Source: Desulfobacteria bacterium
GTDB lineage: Bacteria; Desulfobacterota; Desulfobacteria; Desulfobacterales; C00003060
Direction: 5' to 3'
Assembly: GCA_030145035.1 (NCBI GenBank)
Contig: JAQYWL010000473.1
Location: forward strand, 1 to 12,414
Length of the DNA stretch: 12,414 nucleotides
The notes beneath the pieces are model-generated. The model was not told the origin of the DNA, did no database searches, and was given only the letters and a program-made list of their open reading frames with translations. A program made the position numbers and the translations under genes. This document shows, piece by piece, positions 1-6,834 of this stretch (position 1 is its first letter; each line of letters begins with the position of its first letter).

Positions 1-66
1 AAAACAAAGGATATCTTCTAAAGTTTCAAATAGATATTGCAGCGATGCTGGAAATGTTTTGGTCAT
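1..66 (-). CDS. 5' end of an unidentified gene running off the window
   Basis: Reading leftwards from an ATG at 64-66 gives 22 uninterrupted codons to the window edge, beginning MTKTFPASLQYLFETLEDI. The peptide looks like real protein. The opening pattern (polar residues, FPASL, then an amphipathic helix with LETLEDI) resembles the N-termini of RsbW-like ATP-binding anti-sigma/HATPase proteins, but 22 residues cannot establish that. No Shine-Dalgarno sequence is visible, because a degenerate simple repeat begins immediately upstream of the ATG. The gene would be transcribed away from polA. The start could lie elsewhere if the repeat is partly coding. The call is weak and depends on the sequence to the left of this window. 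Confidence 0.4.
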   Translation of the reverse strand, partial: MTKTFPASLQYLFETLEDILCF

Positions 67-121
67 TTGATATTCGGATTTTGAAATTGTTTCGGATTTC
101 GATATTCGGATTTCGGATTTA
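66..121. repeat. degenerate TTCGGAT minisatellite
   Basis: The core TTCGGAT occurs four times (from about 74, 91, 105 and 112), separated by GATA-type or TTTGAAATTG-type spacers. The array abuts the start codon of the leftmost partial gene. It is an AT-rich simple repeat and is not a CRISPR. It may be one arm of a composite element of the kind seen elsewhere in this window, but no matching inverse arm is visible here. Confidence 0.6.
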
Positions 122-229
122 AGCGTCTGTGCAATCCTTCTAATTTGACAACTTAGAATCTACTTTGACGTTGCCCTGACAAGCAGACAAGGGGTCCTTG
201 ACATTGGACAAAGAGCGGGATGGGGTAAT

Positions 230-454
230 TCATTGATTCCCAAAACCACACTGTCCACCGCAGTCAGGGCATGTCCAGTCAATGGCGTTGCAGGTCAGGC
301 CCCACAAATTTTCCATCATGCACTCCTGGCATATCTGAAAACCGCAGCGACATGTCCAGCAAAAGAGGGGTTTTTGGCCGCATATATGGCAGAAATACTC
401 CTTTCTCCTTCTCCTTTTGGATCTTGGCCTGCTGTTTATTGGTTGTGCTTCCAT
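230..454 (-). CDS. small Cys-rich (probable zinc-binding) hypothetical protein
   Basis: This 74-residue protein has eleven cysteines (about 22, 25, 32, 35, 37, 42, 45, 55, 62, 65 and 69), mostly as CxxC pairs: CHIC, CWTC, CQEC and CPDC. It resembles a compact double zinc-ribbon or treble-clef fold. A very basic stretch, RPRSKRRRRK, precedes the first pair (residues 9-18) and could bind nucleic acid. It has no signal peptide or membrane segment. The ATG at 452-454 is preceded directly by an in-frame TGA, so the ORF cannot extend upstream. The ribosome binding site is poor. A plausible promoter with an inverted repeat lies about 60-90 bp upstream. I believe similar short proteins occur in sulfate-reducing Desulfobacterota, but I cannot name a family. 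Function is unknown; metal binding is inferred from the cysteine spacing alone. Confidence 0.7.
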   Translation of the reverse strand: MEAQPINSRPRSKRRRRKEYFCHICGQKPLFCWTCRCGFQICQECMMENLWGLTCNAIDWTCPDCGGQCGFGNQ

Positions 455-515
455 TCACAGACTTCTATGATGATGTTTTGGGGTAGCGGAATATCCCCAA
501 ATATTTTTCTGAAAC

Positions 516-545
516 ACTATACAATACAGGACAAGAAATTGTCCA
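516..545 (-). promoter_or_regulatory. sigma70-type promoter with overlapping inverted repeat
   Basis: On the minus strand, TGGACA (540-545; five of six bases match TTGACA) is followed after 18 bp by TATAGT (516-521; five of six match TATAAT). This would start transcription near 509 and give a leader of about 55 nt to the Cys-rich small protein. A perfect inverted repeat, GGACAA-N4-TTGTCC (529-544), covers most of the -35 element and part of the spacer, so it is placed where a repressor could act. The prediction is from sequence alone. Confidence 0.45.
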
Positions 546-608
546 TACCTCTCTTATAGGGCGTTCTTGGGGTTGGCCGTTGTCATGGCTCCTGATTCAT
601 GGTAAGCA

Positions 609-650
609 GGGTTTATCGAGTTTATTGGGTTCTTTGGGTTTGTTGAGTTT
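609..650. repeat. 9-bp minisatellite upstream of polA
   Basis: There are four and two-thirds units of a 9-bp repeat, roughly RGGTTTNTT: gggtttatc, gagtttatt, gggttcttt, gggtttgtt, gagttt. The run stays open in the polA frame but looks like intergenic filler, not protein. A small hairpin, CACAG-AAAA-CTGTG (658-671), follows it. No convincing polA promoter is seen between the repeat and the gene. Confidence 0.65.
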
Positions 651-693
651 CAAGAAACACAGAAAACTGTGTGAACACAGCAAACACATTTAC

Positions 694-3408
694 ATGACAG
701 CGATGTACAATCCAAAATCCAAAATCCAAAATCCAAAATCCAAAATCCTATATCTCATTGACGGAAGCAGCTACATATACCGGGCCTACCATGCTGTCCG
801 CCACCTCTCCACAACAAAGGGCCTGCCCACCAACGCGACCTTTGGTTTTTCGAATATGCTCCTGAAGCTTCTTGCGGATCGGAACCCTGAGCGCATGGCT
901 ATGGCATTTGACGCCAAGGGCCCTACCTTTCGCCACGAAATATACGAGGCTTATAAGGCGAACCGCCCCCCCATGCCGGAGGACCTTGCCGTGCAGATAC
1001 CCTACATCAAGCAGGTCGTTGAAGGCATGAACATCACCTCGTTGGAACTCGCAGGCTATGAGGCTGATGATATTATTGGAACGCTGGCCCGCGCTGCTGA
1101 GAAAAAGGGCTTCCACGTGGTCATGGTCACGGGCGACAAGGACTTCAAACAGTTGGTTTCCCCTGGAGCCAGCATCTGGGATCCCATGAAAGACCGCACC
1201 ATTGACTATACTGGCCTAAAGAAAGACTTTGGCCTGGAGCCCTCTCAATGGGTGGATGTCATGGGGCTTTCCGGTGATACCTCCGATAATATTCCAGGGG
1301 TACCGGGCATCGGGGAAAAGACTGCCGTTTCATTGATCAAGACCTTTGGGAGTGTGGAGGGAATCTTTGAAAACCTTGACAAGGTAACCAGAAAGAAACT
1401 TCGCGAGAACCTGACCAACTTCCGTGAGCAGGCCATGTTAAGCCGTCGGCTGGTGGCAATCAATACCGAGGTCCCTTTATCTGTCGAGATCGCATCATTG
1501 AGGGTTTCAGGTCCTGATGCGGAAGCGCTGGCCCGCCTTTTCAAGGACCTGGAGTTTCAAAGGCTCCAGAAGCAGTTTCCTATAAAGACGGACCTTAGCC
1601 ACAAAAACTACCGCGTAATCCTGGATGATGAGGCCCTCAAGGGGCTAATCGATGAGCTGAAGCAGGCAGGAATGTTTTGCCTCGACATAGAAACAACGGC
1701 AAAGGATCCCATGCAGGCTGAGGTTGTGGGGCTCTCATTTGCGTGTCGACCGAATCAAGCCGCCTATATCCCCTTGCGACACCGCTATTCCGGTGCTCCT
1801 AGGCAGCTTGACCCGGACCGCACCCTTGCGAGCTTGAAACCTCTTCTCGAAGACCCGAACCTGGCCAAAGTGGGCCAGAATATCAAGTACGACTGGATCG
1901 TACTGAAGCGCTCCGGCATTGACCTGCAAGGCGTTATCTTTGACACCATGGTGGCCTCGTATCTCCTGAACCCGACCCGGCGCGCCCACAACCTGGAGAC
2001 GATTGCGGCCGAATACCTTGACCATAAAACGATATCCTACAAAGAGGTCACCGGTAACAAGAAGGGCGACAAGGGCTTTGACGAGGTCCCCGTAGAGGAT
2101 GCGGTGCCCTATGCATGCGAGGATGCCGATATCACCTTGATGGCCTGTGAGGCGCTAAAGCCCAGGCTCCAAGAGGGCGGCTTTGACAGCCTCTTCAAAG
2201 AAGTGGAGATGCCCCTCATACCGGTCCTTGTGGACATGGAAATGTCCGGGATTTGCGTGGACAAGGGTCGTCTGGAGGCCGCATCAAAAGAATTTGAGCA
2301 TCAGCTCCACGAAACAGAGGACCGAATATACGCGATTGCTGGAGAGCGTTTCAATATTCAATCCCATCAGCAATTAGGCCGGATACTTTTTGAAAACCTC
2401 AAGCTTCCCATTCAAAAAAAGACGAAAAAGAAGACCGGCTATTCCACAGATGTACAGGTGCTTACTACGCTTTCCCTTGAACATGAACTCCCGGCCCTGG
2501 TCCTTCAATACCGGTCGCTCGCCAAGCTCAAGTCCACTTATGCCGATGCCCTTGTGGATCTGATTCATCCGGAAACCCGCCGCATCCATACGTCGTACAA
2601 TCAAACCGTCACAGCCACAGGCCGTTTGAGCAGCAGTGACCCCAACCTTCAAAACATTCCCGTACGGACCGAGGAGGGGCGTAAGATCCGGGCAGCCTTT
2701 GTTCCGCGAAAAGGGTGGACCATGCTCTCTGCGGACTATTCTCAGATAGAGCTCCGGCTCCTTGCCCACTATTCCGGGGACCCCACTCTTGTTGAGGCAT
2801 TTGAAAAAGACCAGGATATCCACGCACGCACAGCGGCTGAGGTTTTTCAATTGCTGCCGAACATGATTACACCGGAGATGCGCCGTCAGGCCAAGGTCAT
2901 CAACTTCGGGATCATCTACGGGATGAGCCCTTTCAGGCTCTCCAAGGAGCTGGGCATCAGCCAGAAGATGGCAAAGATATACATTGAAAACTACTTTCGC
3001 AGATACAAAGGCGTCAAACGGTTCACAGAAGAAACCAAAGAGGAAGCGCGCAAAGCGGGCAAGGTGGCCACGCTGCTGGGCCGTCATCGTTGGCTGCCCG
3101 ACATCTTAAGCAAAAACCGAACTGCCCGTGAGTTTGCTGAGCGGACGGCTGTTAATACGCCCCTTCAGGGCACGGCTGCCGATCTCATCAAGCTGGCCAT
3201 GATACAGATACAGCGTGCTTTTGCCGAACTGCGCCTGGAGACTAAGATGCTTCTCCAGGTCCACGACGAGCTGGTCTTTGAGGTGCCACCCCAGGAACTA
3301 ACGACCGTGCAAAAATATGTGGCCGAGATCATGGAAGGGGTTTACAGGCTGCGTGTGCCGCTCAAAGTTGACATCAACACAGGGCAGAACTGGGCGGAAG
3401 TGCATTAA
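694..3408 (+). CDS. polA: DNA polymerase I (full length, with proofreading)
   Basis: This is the family A DNA polymerase for Okazaki-fragment maturation and repair gap filling. With the ATG at 694 it has 904 residues, close to E. coli PolA (928). The 5'-3' nuclease domain (about 19-290) shows DGSSYIYRAYHA (D23), YEADDIIG, TGDKDF and the helix-hairpin-helix GDTSDNIPGVPGIGEKTA. The 3'-5' exonuclease keeps its acidic residues: D331 and E333 in DIET, D400 in KYDW, and D479 in EDADIT. The polymerase domain has motif A SADYSQIELR (D681), motif B RRQAKVINFGIIYG (K734, Y742) and motif C QVHDELVFEV (D858). All three activities should be intact. The start is uncertain: ATGs at 694 and 703 lack a clear ribosome binding site, and the next residues come from a 7-bp repeat. 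A TTG at 580 would add 38 residues encoded by simple repeats. The stop overlaps the convergent phosphorylase gene by 4 bp. Confidence 0.97.
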   Translation: MTAMYNPKSKIQNPKSKILYLIDGSSYIYRAYHAVRHLSTTKGLPTNATFGFSNMLLKLLADRNPERMAMAFDAKGPTFRHEIYEAYKANRPPMPEDLAVQIPYIKQVVEGMNITSLELAGYEADDIIGTLARAAEKKGFHVVMVTGDKDFKQLVSPGASIWDPMKDRTIDYTGLKKDFGLEPSQWVDVMGLSGDTSDNIPGVPGIGEKTAVSLIKTFGSVEGIFENLDKVTRKKLRENLTNFREQAMLSRRLVAINTEVPLSVEIASLRVSGPDAEALARLFKDLEFQRLQKQFPIKTDLSHKNYRVILDDEALKGLIDELKQAGMFCLDIETTAKDPMQAEVVGLSFACRPNQAAYIPLRHRYSGAPRQLDPDRTLASLKPLLEDPNLAKVGQNIKYDWIVLKRSGIDLQGVIFDTMVASYLLNPTRRAHNLETIAAEYLDHKTISYKEVTGNKKGDKGFDEVPVEDAVPYACEDADITLMACEALKPRLQEGGFDSLFKEVEMPLIPVLVDMEMSGICVDKGRLEAASKEFEHQLHETEDRIYAIAGERFNIQSHQQLGRILFENLKLPIQKKTKKKTGYSTDVQVLTTLSLEHELPALVLQYRSLAKLKSTYADALVDLIHPETRRIHTSYNQTVTATGRLSSSDPNLQNIPVRTEEGRKIRAAFVPRKGWTMLSADYSQIELRLLAHYSGDPTLVEAFEKDQDIHARTAAEVFQLLPNMITPEMRRQAKVINFGIIYGMSPFRLSKELGISQKMAKIYIENYFRRYKGVKRFTEETKEEARKAGKVATLLGRHRWLPDILSKNRTAREFAERTAVNTPLQGTAADLIKLAMIQIQRAFAELRLETKMLLQVHDELVFEVPPQELTTVQKYVAEIMEGVYRLRVPLKVDINTGQNWAEVH
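711..748. repeat. 7-bp tandem repeat inside the polA 5' coding region
   Basis: There are five perfect copies of TCCAAAA plus a final TCC. Because 7 is not a multiple of 3, the array encodes a heptapeptide period (NPKSKIQ NPKSKI) between the polA ATG and its first conserved motif. Gain or loss of one unit would shift the polA reading frame relative to the ATGs at 694 and 703. Confidence 0.9.
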
Positions 3409-5981
3409 TCCGTGATGGCTTGCTCCTGGGCCCAAATCACCAACCCTGTATTGTAGGGTGTTTCCATCTTCCCGCCACTCGGCATGATCCTGATGGTAAA
3501 CCCATACTTGCCTGTCTGCAAGCATGGTATCTTGCCCTCAAAATGATGGTTGCCGTTGCCGTCAGAATCCGCGGCTTTCATATGGACGGTCTGTCTTTCC
3601 GTGAACTCGTCCTTGAAGCTCAAAGGCCCGAAATAGATATCCACGTCCACGTCTTCAGGTTCAAGTTGATTCAGAAAGATATCGGTCCCTATCCTGAGGT
3701 GGCCAGACACCGGTACAGGCGTGTCATCGTGCACATTGATCCGGTTGATCCGAATCTGATCCCAGTTGGTCATGATTTTGTCTCGCCACTGGGCCAGCTC
3801 TTTGGCGCCCTTCATCTCCTCCCTTGAAAGGCCATTGTAACGCCTTGAGGCACTGATGTAGAATTGATTGGTATAGTCCTGGACCATCCGGTGGCTGTTA
3901 AAAATCGGGCAAAGATGACACATGGCTGCTTTCATCTTTTCCAGCCAACCGTAGGGCAGGTTATCCAGGCCCCGGTCATAAAACACAGGTATAATTTCCC
4001 GCTCCAAGAGATTGTAAAAGTCCCCGCTTTCTACCTCATCCTGCAAATCATGGTCCTCATAGGTCTCGCCCCGGCCGATGGCCCATCCATAACTCTGGTC
4101 ATAGCCTTCATCCCACCACCCGTCCAGGGTGCTCAGGTTCAAAACACCGTTGGGAATGGCCTTCATACCACTGGTACCACACGCCTCCATAGGTCTCCGG
4201 GGGATGTTGAGCCACATGTCGCAGCCTTTGAGCATTATGCGCGCCACCGTGATGTTGTACCCCTGGATGAACACAAACCGATGGCGAACCTCTTCTCTGT
4301 TGGCAAAGTGAATAAATCTCCTGATAAGCTCTTTGCCGGATGCATCATGGGGATGGGCCTTTCCTGCCACAATGATCTGTATGGGCCGTTCGGGGTGGGT
4401 GAGCAATTTAGTCAGCCGGGCCTCATCCTGGAGAATGATGCCTGGCCGTTTGTACTCCACAAAGCGACGGGCAAATCCAATGGTAAGGATCTCAGGATTG
4501 AGCACTTGGGCAGCAGTGCTCAGCTCCTGGGCTGATGCCCCAAAGCTCTTAAGCTGGGCCTGCAACCTTTTCCTTGCAAAGGCTACCAGACGCTCCCTTT
4601 GCCTTTCATGGGTCCGCCACAGTTCTGAGTCTGGAATCTGCTCCACCTGTTTCCAGACCTTCCGGCTGTCCGGGTCTTCAATCCAGTTCGGTCCGAGATA
4701 CCGGTCAAAGAGTTCCGCCATGCCTTTCGAAATCCACGATGGGATGTGAATCCCGTTGGTTATCGCACAGATAGGGCTATCTTCCACTGGATTCTTGGGC
4801 CAGATCCTGTGCCACATGTTGCGGGAAACCATGGCATGGAGTCGACTCACCCCATTGACATGGGCTGACAGCCTCAGGGCCAGTACTGACATGGAAAACG
4901 GCTCCTGGTCGTTTGCGGGTTCGTGGCGGCCGAATCCCAGAAAAACCTTAAACGCAATTCCGAGAGACTGTAAATAATCTTCAAAATATGTGTGCATAAG
5001 GTCCGGTGAAAACACATCGTGTCCCGCAGGCACAGGGGTGTGCGTGGTAAAGGTATTGGTGGCGACCACGAATTCCCTGGCGGCATCAAAGGATAGGCCC
5101 TGCTCGTTTCTCAGGATGCGAATCCGTTCCAAGGCAGAAAACGCAGAGTGGCCTTCGTTCATATGGTACACAGTGGGCTCTATGCCCAGGGCCGATAGTG
5201 CCCGAACGCCGCCAATGCCAAGGACAATCTCCTGCCTGAGTCGCATGTCCCCGTCCCCGCCATAGAGCCGAGAGGTGATGTAGCGGTGCTCAGGTGGATT
5301 TTCTATTACATTCGTGTCGAGCAAGTACAAGGAAACTCGTCCCACCATCAGGCGCCATATCTGGATCTTAACCGCTTCGCCGCGTATCGATACCTCCACC
5401 ATGATAGGTCGGCCTTTTTCATCCTTCATGAGGTGGACAGGCATGGTGGAAACATCGTTTTCAGGATAGGCTTCCTGCTGCCACCCGTCAGCATTCAAGT
5501 ATTGCTGAAAATAGCCTTCGTGGTAAAAGAGACCAACGCCCACCGCCTGCAAATTCAAGTCGCTGGCAGACTTCAAGTAGTCACCTGCCAGCACCCCCAG
5601 GCCTCCGGAATAGATAGGCAAACACTCGGCCAGAGCAAATTCTGCCGAAAAATAGGCAACAAGGAATCGATCCATCTCTTGGGCTTCAGGGACGGGGAAG
5701 GGGTGACCGGAGACGTACCTTTCCAGCTCTTCATGAACACGGTCCATCTGGGCCAAAAACCCTGCATCCTTTGCAAATTCCTCCAAGCGCTCTTGGCTGA
5801 TGGCTCCCAGCATATAGACCGGATTTTGCTTCGACGACTCCCAGAGTTCACCGTCCATGCGCCTGAACAGGTTGGCGATGTCATGGTGCCAGCTGAACCA
5901 TAAATTGTAGGCGAGCTTCTCCAGAGGCTTTAACCTGGGAGGGAGGCTGGCAAGGATGTTGTACTTGAAAATGGCTTTCAT
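3405..5981 (-). CDS. glgP: alpha-glucan (glycogen/maltodextrin) phosphorylase, GT35
   Basis: This enzyme splits alpha-1,4-glucan with phosphate to give glucose-1-phosphate, using pyridoxal phosphate; it is cytoplasmic. It has 858 residues. The N-terminal ~110 residues (LAYNLWFSWHHD) match the DUF3417 domain that precedes the bacterial/archaeal-type phosphorylases (the TIGR02094-like group). The core follows with FSAEFALAECLPIYSGGLG and NEGHSAF. The PLP site is EACGTSGMKAIPNG with the Schiff-base lysine at about K607, then LDGWWDEGYD. The last ~130 residues form a predicted beta-rich tail seen in this subgroup. The start is the ATG at 5979-5981. No clear Shine-Dalgarno is seen, and the stop of the upstream small gene is only 14 bp away, so translational coupling is likely. 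Its 3' end overlaps polA by 4 bp, with no room for a terminator between. The symbol follows function; the protein is not the E. coli GlgP type. Confidence 0.95.
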   Translation of the reverse strand: MKAIFKYNILASLPPRLKPLEKLAYNLWFSWHHDIANLFRRMDGELWESSKQNPVYMLGAISQERLEEFAKDAGFLAQMDRVHEELERYVSGHPFPVPEAQEMDRFLVAYFSAEFALAECLPIYSGGLGVLAGDYLKSASDLNLQAVGVGLFYHEGYFQQYLNADGWQQEAYPENDVSTMPVHLMKDEKGRPIMVEVSIRGEAVKIQIWRLMVGRVSLYLLDTNVIENPPEHRYITSRLYGGDGDMRLRQEIVLGIGGVRALSALGIEPTVYHMNEGHSAFSALERIRILRNEQGLSFDAAREFVVATNTFTTHTPVPAGHDVFSPDLMHTYFEDYLQSLGIAFKVFLGFGRHEPANDQEPFSMSVLALRLSAHVNGVSRLHAMVSRNMWHRIWPKNPVEDSPICAITNGIHIPSWISKGMAELFDRYLGPNWIEDPDSRKVWKQVEQIPDSELWRTHERQRERLVAFARKRLQAQLKSFGASAQELSTAAQVLNPEILTIGFARRFVEYKRPGIILQDEARLTKLLTHPERPIQIIVAGKAHPHDASGKELIRRFIHFANREEVRHRFVFIQGYNITVARIMLKGCDMWLNIPRRPMEACGTSGMKAIPNGVLNLSTLDGWWDEGYDQSYGWAIGRGETYEDHDLQDEVESGDFYNLLEREIIPVFYDRGLDNLPYGWLEKMKAAMCHLCPIFNSHRMVQDYTNQFYISASRRYNGLSREEMKGAKELAQWRDKIMTNWDQIRINRINVHDDTPVPVSGHLRIGTDIFLNQLEPEDVDVDIYFGPLSFKDEFTERQTVHMKAADSDGNGNHHFEGKIPCLQTGKYGFTIRIMPSGGKMETPYNTGLVIWAQEQAITD

Positions 5982-5995
5982 AGAACTAATTATTT

Positions 5996-6199
5996 CTAAG
6001 TGGCTTTTCTATTATTTGTGGTCAGACAGTCACTTCTCCAGGAACATTCTTGCTCTTCACAATGGTCCGCCCTATCGGTGCCGTAGCACTCGATATTGTT
6101 TTCTTTCCTTTGAATGCTCCGGATTATATCCGTCTTTTTCATCCTGTATGTGTTAATACCCATACCTTTGGCCATTTTTTGAATCTCCTGAAATCTCAT
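5996..6199 (-). CDS. 67-aa Rho-N/SAP-like small protein with four cysteines
   Basis: The N-terminal ~33 residues (FQEIQKMAKGMGINTYRMK followed by KTDIIRSIQ) fit the short helix-extended-helix of Rho N-terminal/SAP-type domains, which bind nucleic acid. The C-terminal half has cysteines at 38, 47, 52 and 58 (C-X8-C-X4-C-X5-C, including ECSWRSDC), suggesting a metal site. The start is well supported: AAAGGAGG lies just upstream of the ATG at 6197-6199, the best ribosome binding site in the left half of the window. It ends 14 bp before the phosphorylase start and is probably co-transcribed with it from the promoter near 6280. I recall similar proteins annotated as Rho termination factor N-terminal domain proteins in sulfate reducers. 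The role is unknown; a regulator acting on RNA or DNA is an inference from the fold. Confidence 0.8.
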   Translation of the reverse strand: MRFQEIQKMAKGMGINTYRMKKTDIIRSIQRKENNIECYGTDRADHCEEQECSWRSDCLTTNNRKAT

Positions 6200-6275
6200 T
6201 CTAGCCTCCTTTATGTTGTGTATGGATTATGAGGCTCCTTCAACTATATCTTGTATCTAAACCACTTTAGACGAT

Positions 6276-6284
6276 AGTATATCA
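6276..6284 (-). promoter_or_regulatory. extended -10 promoter for the Rho-N/glgP pair
   Basis: The minus strand carries TGATATACT, an extended -10 element (TG-N-TATACT). It sits about 75 bp upstream of the start codon of the 67-aa protein, with the AT-rich run ACAATTTTTAATTGACA upstream. A TTGACA is present, but only 7 bp from the -10, so it cannot be its partner -35. This is the best promoter candidate for the small gene and the phosphorylase. Confidence 0.45.
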
Positions 6285-6380
6285 CATCTGTCAATTAAAA
6301 ATTGTAAAAAATGAAACAAGCCTCCATGAAATTCTAACCAATTGATATCATAATAACGAAGTTAGGGGCTTCGCCCCAAT

Positions 6381-6539
6381 TGGAGTATTGGAGTGATGGA
6401 GTACTGGAGTGATGGTTTTGCCTGCCCGCCATTGCCAGAGATGCTAGCATACAAACTGCATGCCGTACATGGCGCTGGCAGGCGGGGAGGAATCGAAACA
6501 ATTTTTTCGGTTTTAACACCCAGTACTCCAGTGCTCCAT
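6381..6539. repeat. composite inverted repeat, copy 1 (GGAGT arms, GC-rich core)
   Basis: The left arm (6381-6415) is a minisatellite of 8-10 bp units (ggagtatt, ggagtgat, ggagtact, ggagtgat). The right arm (about 6519-6539) is its inverse, containing CCCAGTACTCCAGTGCTCC. Between them is a 66-bp core (6421-6486) starting CCTGCCCGCCATTGCC and ending with GCTGGCAGGCGGG, itself an imperfect palindrome containing the perfect inner palindrome ATGCTAGCAT (6441-6450). The core is the reverse complement of the copy at 10302-10367, with 55 of 66 positions identical by direct alignment. A GGGGC-TTC-GCCCC hairpin (6365-6377) lies just to the left. It looks like a non-autonomous REP/MITE-like element. 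Confidence 0.8.
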
Positions 6540-6572
6540 ATAACCCGACGAAAATCGTTTTATTTCATATAG

Positions 6573-6831
6573 TTACAAGTCTTCCAGAATAGGACGTGCG
6601 ATTTCATATCCCAGGGCCGAAAAAATTTTAAAATATGGTTTGACCATACTTGCCACAATAGGGTATAGTCCTTGATTATCTATCCAAGCTAGGCAGTAAA
6701 TCAACTAACAACATAACTCCAACCTTCTGAAAAGATTCCTGCTCCCTCTGATCTAAAGCAATTCTTGATTTGAGAGAAGATAGACAAACCTCAAGCTTTT
6801 CCTAGTGTGCTTCTGAACAATACCTAAAGTG
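6573..6831 (-). pseudogene. decayed 3' end of an unidentified protein gene
   Basis: Reading minus-strand codons from about 6831 gives HFRYCSEAH, a TAG stop (6802-6804), then EKLEVCLSSLKSRIALD and QREQESFQKVGVMLLVDLL followed by PSLD. A frame change near 6676-6681 then leads into NQGLYPIVASMVKPYF and KIFSALGYEIARPILEDL, ending at a TAA (6573-6575). The two pieces join into one sensible ~85-residue sequence if one nucleotide indel (a GATA duplication is visible) and one CAG-to-TAG change are reversed. No start codon or ribosome binding site is seen, and repeat DNA borders the right end. I do not recognise the family. Chance open frames of this length are possible, so the call rests on the protein-like composition across the frameshift. 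Confidence 0.4.
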
Positions 6832-6834
6832 ATC

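Noticed and set aside
580..693. N-terminal extension of polA from a TTG start
   Set aside because: The extra 38 residues come from a 9-bp minisatellite and a hairpin, match no PolA N-terminus and follow no ribosome binding site.
2374..3087. 237-codon open frame antisense to polA
   Set aside because: It lies wholly within the conserved polymerase domain on the other strand, has no family features and no ribosome binding site.
3864..4535. 223-codon open frame antisense to the phosphorylase; a similar one at 5286-5903
   Set aside because: Both are shadows of a long, well-conserved gene and show no motifs.
6285..6292. TTGACA as the -35 box of the Rho-N/glgP promoter
   Set aside because: It is only 7 bp from the TATACT box; the extended -10 motif is the better explanation.
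6365..6377. GGGGC-TTC-GCCCC hairpin as a terminator
   Set aside because: No T-run follows on either strand, and no gene ends nearby on the correct side.
6334..6519. 61-codon minus-strand open frame with PACQRHVRHAVCMLASLAMAGR-like content
   Set aside because: It is a reading of the repeat core. The same peptide pattern appears where the core is copied at 10302-10367, on the opposite strand to the real gene there.
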